Source: CAYLZW01 sp964388085 (GTDB taxonomy: Bacteria; Myxococcota; UBA727; CAYLZW01). Taken from it: DNA of 17,718 nt. Each line of letters starts with the position of its first letter. The first letter of the stretch is position 1. Where the stretch lies: positions 1-17,718 of the forward strand of contig CAYLZW010000105.1 of the NCBI GenBank assembly GCA_964388085.1. The letters run 5' to 3'. The notes under the pieces were generated by a model that was not told the DNA's origin, did no database searches, and saw only the letters and a program-made list of their open reading frames with translations. The position numbers were made by a program, and so were the translations under genes. This document shows positions 1 to 6,213 of the stretch, piece after piece.

Positions 1-317
1 AACAGCCCGCGGCTGAAGCTCACCGTGTCCCAGACCGACTCGAAGGCGTCGGTCGACAGCTCCTGCGGCACGAGGCCCACGAGCGAGCGCGCGGCCCGGT
101 ACGCCGCCACGATGTCGTGCCCGCCCACGAGCACCTTGCCCCCGCTCGCGTTCACGATGCCGCAGATGATGCTGATGAGCGTCGTCTTGCCGGCGCCATT
201 TGGGCCCAGCAGCGCGAAGATCTCGCCGCGGCGGATCTCCAGGCTTACGCCCTTCAGCGCTTGAAAGCCGGAGGCGTACGTCTTGGTCACGTTGTCGATG
301 GAGACGATGGATTGCAT
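1..317 (-). CDS. ABC-2-type transporter ATP-binding protein, N-terminal part (cut by window edge)
   Basis: This is the nucleotide-binding subunit of an ABC exporter. It would hydrolyse ATP on the cytoplasmic face to drive a partner permease, which is not in the window. The minus strand reads MQSIVSIDNVTKTYASGFQA, then the Walker A motif GPNGAGKTT near residues 39-47 and the Q-loop LVPQEL near residues 81-86. About 105 residues are visible; the signature motif, Walker B and H-loop lie beyond base 1. The Q-loop region with its following phenylalanine-rich stretch resembles the YadG/CcmA-like ABC-2 group (drug or polysaccharide export), but the substrate cannot be read. The start is the ATG at 317-315, preceded by AGGGAACGGGACCGC as a plausible ribosome binding site. 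A TAGGCT hexamer on the minus strand (354-349) may be its -10. The gene is divergent from the peptidoglycan-binding protein gene. Confidence 0.93.
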   Translation of the reverse strand, partial: MQSIVSIDNVTKTYASGFQALKGVSLEIRRGEIFALLGPNGAGKTTLISIICGIVNASGGKVLVGGHDIVAAYRAARSLVGLVPQELSTDAFESVWDTVSFSRGL

Positions 318-517
318 GCGGTCCCGTTCCCTGAGCGTCGGGCGGCGCAGCCTACAGGACTGAACCGCGCACCGCCGACGGCCTGCCGCCAGGTCGGTGA
401 AGGTAGGACATCACCTCACAAAGTCGCACGGTCGTGTGGCTGACTCGCGCACTTGGTCCGACACCGGCTCCGGGCGCGCACCGATACCTGAGGAGTCACT
501 CACGGAGGGGTTCCCAA
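318..517. other. Divergent intergenic region
   Basis: These 200 bases separate the divergent ABC ATPase and peptidoglycan-binding genes. A minus-strand TAGGCT (354-349) is a candidate -10 for the ABC gene. On the plus strand GGAGGGG (about 504-510) is a good Shine-Dalgarno for the ATG at 518. Open frames crossing this stretch have no supporting start or domain. I see no convincing -35/-10 pair for the plus-strand gene and no strong inverted repeat. Confidence 0.5.
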
Positions 518-2167
518 ATGGCTTCCTGCAGCAGCACCACCACCCGCCCGACGACGCAGCCCAAGACCACCCGCTCGACGGTGCAGAAGGCCAAGGCGCC
601 CGCGCCGGCGGCGAAGAAGGCTCCCGTCGCCGAGGCCGATCGCTTCGCCGGCACGACGGCGAACGGCGGCACGCGCGCTCCCGCCGACGCGCGCCTCCGC
701 TCCATCGCCTCGCTGCAGGGCCCGGGCGCTCCCTCCCGCGGCCTCACGGACTCGCCGTTTCCTCCGCCGGCGCCGAGCGGCGAGGAAAAGTTCCTGAAGA
801 AGGGTGCCGGCAAGAAGATCAAGTCCGCCGAGCGCATGCTGCGCAAGGCCGGCTTCAACCCCGGCAAGGTCGACGGCAAGCTGAGCCCGCGCTCGCGCAA
901 GGAGCTCGAGCGCTTCCAGAGCGCCTGGGGCATGGAGCCGACCGGTGAGCTCGACAAGAAGACCTTCGACAAGCTGCGCATGACGCAGACCCGCATGAAC
1001 CACCACAAGCACGCGGTGGGCATCGGCCAGCGTGGCGCGCGCGTGCTGAACGCCGAGAAGCGATTGCGTCGCCTCGGCTACGACACCGGCAAGGTCGACG
1101 GCGTGTTCGATCGCAACACGGCCTCGGCGGTCAAGGAGCTGAAGCGGGACCAGGACAACCTCGACAGCAAGAGCGGCATCCTCGGCAAGACGGCCGCTCG
1201 CGTGCTCGCGAACGAGTCCAAGGCGTACAACCACGACGCCTATCGTCGTCGTCAAAAGCCCACCGCCGCGCAGCGCCGGAACGATCAGCTGCTCTCCGAG
1301 GTGTCGCGCCGCGAGCACGCGAACGGCGAGATTGGCCTTGGCGAAGGCGCCGGCAATAAGCGCGCTGTCCGCCACGTGCAGCAGCACCTGAACGCCGCCG
1401 GCTTCAGCCCGAAGCGCACCGACGGCGTGTTCGACGAGCGCACCGCGGGCGCGGTGAAGCAGTTCCAGCGGCGCGCGGGCCTCGACGTGACCGGGCGCGT
1501 CGACGGCCGGACTTGGCACGAGCTGTCCAAGTCGACCATGAAGGCGGACGGGCCCACGTCGCCGGCGCAGCGCATGGGCGAGCGCTCGGCGGCGGTGAAG
1601 AACAGCGAGCGCATCCTGAAGAAGCTCGGCTACAACCCCGGCAAGGTCGACGGCATCTTCGACCGCCACACGCAGCGGGCCTCGCGCGCCTACGAGCGCA
1701 AGCACGATGGCACCGGCGCCAACGGCGCCATCGGCGCCGGCCAGCTGAAGAGCATGAAGCGCGCGCTGCGCCGAAAGAACCGGCCGAACCTCAACACGGT
1801 GAAGGGCTGCGCCGAGTTCCTCTTGAAGTCGAAGAACGTCAGCTTCTGGACGGGGCTGTCGACGGGCAGCGACGAGGCCAACCTGCGCAAGATGGCGAAG
1901 AACGGCCGCGGCTACGTGAACGCGACCGGCCAGTTCGTGAAGCCGAAGCTCAGCATGATGCAGGCGCTCGTCGACATGGCGAAGCACGGGCCCATCCAGA
2001 TCACGGCGCTCACGGGCGGCTCGCACTCGCCGAACTCGAACCACTACCACGGCACCGCCGTCGACCTGAGCATCTACACGGGGAGCCCCGGCGAGATCGA
2101 GCGCATCGCCAACAAGCACGGCGGCTACCGCAACTACGAGACGGATCACATCCACTTGGATTTTTGA
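518..2167 (+). CDS. Four-repeat peptidoglycan-binding protein with C-terminal M15-like zinc peptidase domain
   Basis: A 549-residue protein predicted to bind and cleave peptidoglycan peptides. An N-terminal Thr/Lys/Ala/Pro-rich segment (about 1-95) is likely disordered. Four PG_binding_1-type repeats follow at about 99-154, 173-230, 282-336 and 358-415; three carry the hallmark GKVDG(K/V/I)F/L-type turn and the third has TDGVFDERT. The C-terminal domain (about 430-549) has the M15 pattern SxHxxGxAxD: S507, H509, G512, A514 and D516, then E541xxH544 and H546 in DHIHLDF at the extreme C-terminus. H509, D516 and H544 or H546 are the expected zinc ligands. The ATG at 518 was chosen because GGAGGGG lies just upstream; the longer frame from 434 adds a segment without support. 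No Sec, Tat or lipoprotein signal is visible at this start, which is odd for a wall enzyme. D,D- or L,D-specificity cannot be decided. Confidence 0.88.
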   Translation: MASCSSTTTRPTTQPKTTRSTVQKAKAPAPAAKKAPVAEADRFAGTTANGGTRAPADARLRSIASLQGPGAPSRGLTDSPFPPPAPSGEEKFLKKGAGKKIKSAERMLRKAGFNPGKVDGKLSPRSRKELERFQSAWGMEPTGELDKKTFDKLRMTQTRMNHHKHAVGIGQRGARVLNAEKRLRRLGYDTGKVDGVFDRNTASAVKELKRDQDNLDSKSGILGKTAARVLANESKAYNHDAYRRRQKPTAAQRRNDQLLSEVSRREHANGEIGLGEGAGNKRAVRHVQQHLNAAGFSPKRTDGVFDERTAGAVKQFQRRAGLDVTGRVDGRTWHELSKSTMKADGPTSPAQRMGERSAAVKNSERILKKLGYNPGKVDGIFDRHTQRASRAYERKHDGTGANGAIGAGQLKSMKRALRRKNRPNLNTVKGCAEFLLKSKNVSFWTGLSTGSDEANLRKMAKNGRGYVNATGQFVKPKLSMMQALVDMAKHGPIQITALTGGSHSPNSNHYHGTAVDLSIYTGSPGEIERIANKHGGYRNYETDHIHLDF

Positions 2168-2176
2168 GCCGTAAGC

Positions 2177-2190
2177 AGGGGGGGTAGGCT
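2177..2190 (+). promoter_or_regulatory. G-tract plus TAGGCT -10-like element upstream of the 2197 gene
   Basis: A run of seven G (2178-2184) is followed directly by TAGGCT (2185-2190). Position +7 after the hexamer is base 2197, the G of the GTG start codon, which would make the transcript leaderless. TTGAGC at 2164-2169 could serve as -35, but the 15-base spacer is short. The same 11 bases, AGGGGGGGTAG, occur again at 4332-4342. Confidence 0.35.
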
Positions 2191-2196
2191 AGTCCC

Positions 2197-2817
2197 GTGC
2201 GACCTGGCCTCCCGCTCCTCGTGCTCGTGGTAGCGTCCTACACGACGACGTCCTGTAAGACGACGAGGCCTACCGTCGTCGTGCCGGACACGGTCTTCGA
2301 GGGCTGCTTTCGCGCGCACTTTGCCGAGGACACGCGGCCGAGCGACGACGGCATCTACTGTCCAGACAAGCGCGCCTTCTATCTCGAGGATCCGGAGCTG
2401 AGCGCGCGCGAGCACGCCGAAGAGGCGCTCTTGCGCATGGAGGTGCTCGCGGGCCTGCCGCAGGGCGCGCTGCCGCTGCTCGAGCTCGACAGCCCTGCCG
2501 GTTGGCGAGCGGCGCACCCCGAGCGGGGGGGTGTCGACGTGTATGAGCTCGACACCGAGCGCGGCGACGTGGCGCTGTTCTGTACCTGGGACGAGGAAGA
2601 GCGAGGCTGGTGCAAGACGCTGGCGCTCGTGCTGCTGGCCGAGGGAGCGCCCGGCTTCGCGGCGCGTACGCGACGAAGGCCGGCGTCGCCCGACGTGGTG
2701 CTCGATCGCATGCGCTGGGGACGACAGTGCGCGCAAGGCAGCGAGCAGGCGTGCCTGGTGCTCCAGGCGTCGTGCCGTATGCCCAAGGTGAGCGAAGGCT
2801 GTCCCCACCCTGAGTGA
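2197..2817 (+). CDS. Putative lipoprotein of unknown function
   Basis: A 206-residue protein that I do not recognise. The N-terminus has a short basic start, a hydrophobic stretch (about residues 5-14) and a possible lipobox TTSC with Cys20. Thr at -3 is unusual, so lipidation is likely rather than certain. The mature part holds further cysteines that could form disulfides, including a C-terminal cluster (RQCAQG, QACLVLQASC, GCPHPE), which fits a periplasmic or outer-membrane location. The start is GTG at 2197. There is no Shine-Dalgarno sequence, but a TAGGCT hexamer ends 6 bases upstream, so translation may begin at or very near the 5' end of the mRNA. The stop is at 2815-2817. It follows the peptidoglycan-binding gene by 29 bases, but the promoter-like sequence suggests it can be transcribed alone. 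High G/C at third positions supports a real gene. Confidence 0.72.
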   Translation: MRPGLPLLVLVVASYTTTSCKTTRPTVVVPDTVFEGCFRAHFAEDTRPSDDGIYCPDKRAFYLEDPELSAREHAEEALLRMEVLAGLPQGALPLLELDSPAGWRAAHPERGGVDVYELDTERGDVALFCTWDEEERGWCKTLALVLLAEGAPGFAARTRRRPASPDVVLDRMRWGRQCAQGSEQACLVLQASCRMPKVSEGCPHPE

Positions 2818-2858
2818 CCCGCCGCGGACCGCGCGCGATCCGGGGTCCTTGGCTGAGC

Positions 2859-2889
2859 TTGACGCCCGCCTTTCATGTTGCAATACAAG
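2859..2889 (+). promoter_or_regulatory. Candidate promoter of the Rrf2 gene
   Basis: TTGACG (2859-2864) matches the -35 consensus in five of six bases. A -10 is less clear: AATACA (2882-2887, 17-base spacer) or TACAAG (2884-2889, 19-base spacer). Either places the transcript start at or just around the ATG at 2894, with no room for a Shine-Dalgarno. The -10 lies between the arms of the inverted repeat, so a bound repressor would block it. Confidence 0.5.
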
Positions 2890-2898
2890 TAACATGAA
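2872..2898. promoter_or_regulatory. Perfect inverted repeat, likely Rrf2 operator overlapping the start codon
   Basis: The arms TTCATGTT (2872-2879) and AACATGAA (2891-2898) are exact reverse complements separated by 11 bases. The right arm contains the ATG of the Rrf2-family gene. Rrf2 proteins are dimeric winged-helix regulators that bind dyads of about this size and commonly regulate their own operon, so autorepression is the natural reading. The AT-rich dyad stands out in otherwise very GC-rich DNA. The inverted repeat is seen directly; the binding partner is inferred. Confidence 0.75.
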
Positions 2899-3391
2899 GC
2901 GGGACTCGCGCCTCTCCATCACCCTGCACGTGCTGCTGCACATGGCCGAGTCGCCTCGTCCGCTGACCTCCGAGGAGATCGCGCAGGGGATGAGCGCCAA
3001 CGCGGCGGCGCTGCGACGGACCCTGGCCGGGCTGCGCGAGGCAGGCTTCGTGCGCGCCGAGAAGGGGCACGGCGGCGGCTGGACGCTCGGGCGGCCGCTG
3101 GCGGAGATCACGCTCGGTGACGTCTACGACGCGCTCGGTGCGCCGACGGTGTTCGCCATGGGCGACCGGACCGAGAGCCCGGGCTGCCTCGTCGAGCAGG
3201 CGGTCAACCGCGCCATGCAGGACGCCTTCGGAGAGGCGCAGTCATTGCTGCTCACGCGCCTGCACGCGGTCACCCTCGCCGAGGTCGCGGGGGACGTGCA
3301 GGGTCGTCACGCGAAGAAGCAGCACGCCAAGCACACGACGGATCACGCCAAACGTGGGGCCAAGGCTGCCGCACAGAAGGGTGCCGATTGA
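2894..3391 (+). CDS. Rrf2 family transcriptional regulator
   Basis: A 165-residue DNA-binding regulator. The winged helix-turn-helix covers about residues 8-75: LHVLLHMAE, TSEEIAQGMSANAAALRRTL as the recognition part, and the wing GHGGGWTLGRPLAEITLGDV. A dimerisation helix follows. Where IscR-type members have three cluster-binding cysteines there is only Cys98 (ESPGCLVEQAVN), so this is a YwnA-like member, probably without a [2Fe-2S] cluster, and may sense thiol or redox state through one Cys. After about residue 135 comes a His/Lys-rich tail (GRHAKKQHAKHTTDHAKRG) not typical of the family; it could bind metal or DNA. The ATG at 2894 lies inside an inverted repeat and begins the conserved domain; a TTG at 2849 is rejected because it precedes the promoter and operator. 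The stop overlaps the next start by one base (TGATG), so the two genes are translationally coupled. Confidence 0.93.
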   Translation: MKRDSRLSITLHVLLHMAESPRPLTSEEIAQGMSANAAALRRTLAGLREAGFVRAEKGHGGGWTLGRPLAEITLGDVYDALGAPTVFAMGDRTESPGCLVEQAVNRAMQDAFGEAQSLLLTRLHAVTLAEVAGDVQGRHAKKQHAKHTTDHAKRGAKAAAQKGAD

Positions 3392-4305
3392 TGTCCAAGA
3401 TCCCATCGGAGCACGGCTATGACGTCGTCATCATCGGCGGCAGCTTCGCCGGCCTCAGCGCGGCGCTGCAGAACGCGCGCGCCCGCCGCCGCGTCGTCGT
3501 CATCGACGCGGGCCGGCGCCGAAACCGCTTCGCTTCGGAGTCGCACGGTTTCCTCGGGCAGGACGGGCGCGATCCGGCGGCCATCGTCGCGGACGCGCGC
3601 GCGCAATTGCTCGCCTACCCGACGGTCACCTGGCTCGACGACGCGGCGGTCGGCGCGCGCGTGCTCCCGCGCGACGGCGGCTTCTCGTTCACGCTCGCGA
3701 GCGGCGCCGAGGTCATCGGCCAGCGCGTGGTGCTCGCGCTGGGCGTCGCCGACGAGGGGCTCGACGACGTGCCCGGCGTCGCCGAGCGCTGGGGCAAGCA
3801 CGTGTTCCACTGCCCGTACTGTCACGGCTACGAGCTCGACGGCGGGCCCATCGGCGTCTTGGCGACGAGCCCGCTCTCGGTGCACAGCGCGCGGATGCTG
3901 CCGGACTGGGGGCCGACGACGTACTTCTCGCGTGGGCTGTTCGAGCCCGACGCGGAGCAGCTGGCCCTGCTCGAGCGCCGCGGTGTCACCATCGAGCGAA
4001 CGCCGGTGCTCGCGCTCGAAGGCCACGCCGACATTCGCCTCGCCGACGGACGCGTCATCGCGCTCGCGGGCGTGTTCGCGATGTCGCGCGTGCGCGTCGC
4101 GAGCCCGCTGCCGACGCAGCTCGGCTGCGCCATCGAGGACGGCCCCATGGGGGAGAGGGTGACGACGGACGCCCGCCGCGAGACGACGGTGCCCGGCGTA
4201 TTCGCTTGCGGTGATATGGCCATGCCGGCGGCCAGCATCGCGTTCGCGGTCGGGGACGGCATGCTCGCGGGTGTTGCGGCGCACCAGTCGCTCATCTTCC
4301 GCTGA
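3391..4305 (+). CDS. Thioredoxin-reductase-like FAD-dependent oxidoreductase with CPYC centre
   Basis: A 304-residue flavoprotein of the thioredoxin reductase fold. The FAD-binding Rossmann motif is at residues 12-21 (VVIIGGSFAG) with the acidic end of strand 2 near VVVIDAG, and the C-terminal FAD motif is VFACGDMAMPAAS. The redox-active cysteines are in HCPYCHGYE (Cys141, Cys144), in the place of the CATC motif of true TrxR. The segment after it, where NADPH-dependent enzymes have GxGxxA/G, reads GGPIGVLATSPLSVHSARM and lacks that motif. It therefore resembles the TrxR-like dithiol-oxidase group (GliT/HlmI-type) more than canonical TrxR, though many uncharacterised bacterial members also look like this. 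Its start overlaps the stop of the Rrf2 gene by one base, implying a regulator/enzyme operon for thiol or redox stress. The substrate is unknown. Confidence 0.88.
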   Translation: MSKIPSEHGYDVVIIGGSFAGLSAALQNARARRRVVVIDAGRRRNRFASESHGFLGQDGRDPAAIVADARAQLLAYPTVTWLDDAAVGARVLPRDGGFSFTLASGAEVIGQRVVLALGVADEGLDDVPGVAERWGKHVFHCPYCHGYELDGGPIGVLATSPLSVHSARMLPDWGPTTYFSRGLFEPDAEQLALLERRGVTIERTPVLALEGHADIRLADGRVIALAGVFAMSRVRVASPLPTQLGCAIEDGPMGERVTTDARRETTVPGVFACGDMAMPAASIAFAVGDGMLAGVAAHQSLIFR

Positions 4306-4331
4306 GCGCGCCACGAGCTTCCGCACCGAGA

Positions 4332-4345
4332 AGGGGGGGTAGCGA
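4332..4345 (+). promoter_or_regulatory. Second copy of AGGGGGGGTAG upstream of the 4377 kinase gene
   Basis: AGGGGGGGTAG at 4332-4342 is identical to 2177-2187. The following hexamer, TAGCGA, is a poor -10 match, so this may be a regulator site or coincidence rather than a core promoter. AGGGAGA (4361-4367) nearby is the Shine-Dalgarno of the kinase gene. Confidence 0.25.
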
Positions 4346-4376
4346 AGGGCAGCGCCGCTGAGGGAGACTGCCGCCC

Positions 4377-5360
4377 ATGCCGCCACCGATCCCGAAGCAA
4401 GAGCCCCGCGTCGGTCCGTTCGTGCTCATGGACGAGATCGGCTCCGGCGAGACCGCGCGCGTCTTTCGCGCGCGCTACCGCCCGCGTGACGAGGACCGCC
4501 AGGACATCGGGCTCGACTACGGCACCGTCGTCGTCTTGAAGGTGCTGCGCGGCAACGCCGAGCTTGCGCCCGAGAAGGTCGAGGCGTTCACGCGCGAGGC
4601 CGAGCTGCTCGTCATGATGGACCACCCCGGCATCGTGAAGGCGCTGACGCGCGGCATCAACGCCGGCCGCGTGTGGATGGCGCTCGAGTACGTCGAGGGC
4701 GAGGATCTGCGCACGGTGTTCGACGTGTTCGTGCGCGAAGAATTGCGCATGAAGCCGCAGGTGGTGCTCGCCCTCATGGCCGATCTGTGCGCGGCGCTCG
4801 CGTCGGCGCACGGCCTCGTGGACCCGCGCGGCCAGCCCCTCGGCCTCGTGCACCGGGACATCTCGCCGAACAACATCCTGCTCGACGTCAGCGGCTTTCC
4901 GCGCATCGTCGACTTCGGCAACTCGCTCTTGTCCGCGCGCGAGGCGCCGAGCGGCGCCATCGTGGGCACGCCGGGATACATGGCCCCCGAGCAGGCGCGT
5001 GGCGACGCCGTCACGCCCGCCACCGACGTGTACGCGCTCGGCCTCATCATGTTCGAGCTGCTGACGTCGCAGCGCGCGTATCCGGTCGAGAGCTTGCCGG
5101 ACGCGCTCGTGCTGCAGACGCACGCACAAGCGGCGCGCCTCAGCTGGCCCGATCACTTCGAGATCTCGAGCCGCATCCGCGCCATCGTCGACCAGGCGCT
5201 GCACGAGGACCCGGAGATGCGGCCGCCCGACGCGAGCGCGTTCTATCACTTGATCGCGCCCATGGTCCGCGACACCGACGCGGGGCGTCACGCGCTCAAG
5301 GTCGTCTCGCGCGACCTCGTGCAGTCAAACGCGGAGCGCCCACAGCCGCTGTACGTGTAG
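4377..5360 (+). CDS. Soluble Hanks-type Ser/Thr protein kinase
   Basis: A 327-residue protein that is almost wholly one kinase domain. The glycine-rich loop is IGSGETARVF (21-30), the ATP-anchoring lysine is K55 in VVVLK, and the alpha-C glutamate is E74 or E76. The catalytic loop is HRDISPNN with D161 and N166; DFG is at 179-181 in IVDFGNS; the activation-segment end is GTPGYMAPEQ (198-206). All catalytic residues are present, so it should be active. The insert between the glycine loop and K55 (RYRPRDEDRQDIGLDYG) is longer than usual. No membrane helix, PASTA, PEGA or other sensor domain is seen, so it is cytosolic and probably depends on a partner for input. The start at 4377 has AGGGAGA upstream. 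The 71-base gap to the flavoprotein gene leaves operon membership open. It converges on the DUF423 gene with only 11 bases between stops. Confidence 0.93.
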   Translation: MPPPIPKQEPRVGPFVLMDEIGSGETARVFRARYRPRDEDRQDIGLDYGTVVVLKVLRGNAELAPEKVEAFTREAELLVMMDHPGIVKALTRGINAGRVWMALEYVEGEDLRTVFDVFVREELRMKPQVVLALMADLCAALASAHGLVDPRGQPLGLVHRDISPNNILLDVSGFPRIVDFGNSLLSAREAPSGAIVGTPGYMAPEQARGDAVTPATDVYALGLIMFELLTSQRAYPVESLPDALVLQTHAQAARLSWPDHFEISSRIRAIVDQALHEDPEMRPPDASAFYHLIAPMVRDTDAGRHALKVVSRDLVQSNAERPQPLYV

Positions 5361-5371
5361 CTCCGCGCCGT

Positions 5372-5794
5372 TCAGGAGGATCGGCGGGACTTGAGCGCCG
5401 CGAAGCCGAGGGTGGCCCACGCGCCGAGGAACGCGAGCCCGCCGAGCGGCGTCACCATGCCGAGCTTCGTGATGCCCGTCAGCGTCATCGCGTAGAGGCT
5501 GCCCGAGAACAGCAAGACGCCCACGAGACAGAGCCAGACGGACGTACGCACCAGCTTTGCCGGCAAGCGCCCCGCGAACGAGGCCAGCAGACCGACCAGC
5601 AGCGCGTGCCAGAAGTGGTAGTCGACGCCCGTCTTCCACCACGCGAGGCGCTTTGCCCCGTCCGGCAGATCTCTCAGGGCGCCCTCTAAGCCGTGCGCAC
5701 CGAACGCTCCCAGCGCGACGGCGAGGAAGCCCAGCAGCGCGGCGATCACGGCGAAGCGAACGGTGGAGTCGGCGGCTCGGCCCTCGTCGTGCAT
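5372..5794 (-). CDS. DUF423 family membrane protein
   Basis: A 140-residue inner-membrane protein with four predicted helices (about residues 12-34, 60-78, 84-105 and 112-132). Family signatures visible are GAFGAHGL near residues 29-36, the WWKTGVDYHFWHALLVGLL segment, LFSGSLYAMTLTG, and the C-terminal TPLGGLAFLGAW. DUF423 (YgdD-like) proteins are widespread and small, and their function is not established. Length and helix number are typical. The ATG at 5794-5792 has a strong Shine-Dalgarno (GGAGGTGACGC). The gene stands alone, convergent with the kinase and divergent from the small membrane protein at 5902. Confidence 0.93.
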   Translation of the reverse strand: MHDEGRAADSTVRFAVIAALLGFLAVALGAFGAHGLEGALRDLPDGAKRLAWWKTGVDYHFWHALLVGLLASFAGRLPAKLVRTSVWLCLVGVLLFSGSLYAMTLTGITKLGMVTPLGGLAFLGAWATLGFAALKSRRSS

Positions 5795-5833
5795 GCGTCA
5801 CCTCCGGGCCGAAGCGACCCTCGCGCCCGTCGC

Positions 5834-5841
5834 TATACTAC
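5834..5841. promoter_or_regulatory. -10-like element between divergent small membrane genes
   Basis: TATACT (5834-5839) is a five-of-six match to the sigma-70 -10 consensus and would give a leader of about 55 bases for the 5902 gene. The opposite strand of the same bases reads TAGTAT (5841-5836), which could serve the DUF423 gene with a leader of about 35 bases. No good -35 is visible on either strand, so this is only a candidate overlapping divergent promoter. Confidence 0.35.
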
Positions 5842-5901
5842 CGTTACGCGGCCTGGCCCTCTGCCTTGCCGCGATGATCGCGAGGAGCGCTTGCTGCCGT
5901 C

Positions 5902-6105
5902 ATGAACCTCCCGCTCAGCGTCTTCTTCTTCTGGATGGTGCTCGGCATGCTGACGACGAGCAGCATCTGGCTGACCATGCCCGACGAGATCGAGGGCGCC
6001 ATCGGCATGGAGGACGAGGACATGCAGCCGGCGCTGCGCGTGTTCCTGACCATCGTGTTCGTGCTCGCGTGGCCGCTCGTGCTGGCCGAGATGATCCGGC
6101 GCTGA
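5902..6105 (+). CDS. Small two-helix membrane protein of unknown function
   Basis: A 67-residue protein with two hydrophobic segments, VFFFWMVLGMLTTSSIWLTM (about 7-26) and VFLTIVFVLAWPLVLAEMI (about 47-65). They are joined by an acidic loop (PDEIEGAIGMEDEDMQ) and the protein ends in RR. Third codon positions are almost all G or C, which supports a real gene despite its length. I do not recognise a family. The acidic loop and basic tail suggest both ends may be cytoplasmic with the loop outside, or a partner-binding role. A GAGGAGCG sequence lies upstream at about 5882-5889 but is rather far from the ATG. It precedes the fprA-like gene on the same strand by 108 bases, with no evidence of co-transcription. 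Confidence 0.7.
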   Translation: MNLPLSVFFFWMVLGMLTTSSIWLTMPDEIEGAIGMEDEDMQPALRVFLTIVFVLAWPLVLAEMIRR

Positions 6106-6213
6106 CTCGCTCGTCGGTTTGATTCCGGCAGCCGAACAAGCCGAGACTGCCCCTGATTCGCACGCTGACCCGCGCAGCGCTCTCTCTGCGCGATCCCCAC
6201 GTCCGGAGGCAGC

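Noticed and set aside
25..443. Short plus-strand frames opposite the ABC ATPase
   Set aside because: The minus strand encodes Walker A and Q-loop motifs over these bases; the plus frames show none.
500..2155. 551-codon open frame on the minus strand opposite the peptidoglycan-binding gene
   Set aside because: It is a shadow of the plus-strand gene in high-GC DNA: the translation is Arg/Ala/Val-rich with no domain, while the plus strand shows four repeats and a zinc-peptidase motif.
2849..2893. TTG at 2849 as an upstream start for the Rrf2 regulator
   Set aside because: It lies before the likely promoter and operator and adds residues outside the conserved domain; the ATG at 2894 begins the family's usual N-terminus.
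3828..5291. 487-codon minus-strand open frame across the flavoprotein and kinase genes
   Set aside because: It crosses two real plus-strand genes and an intergenic gap, with no domain of its own.
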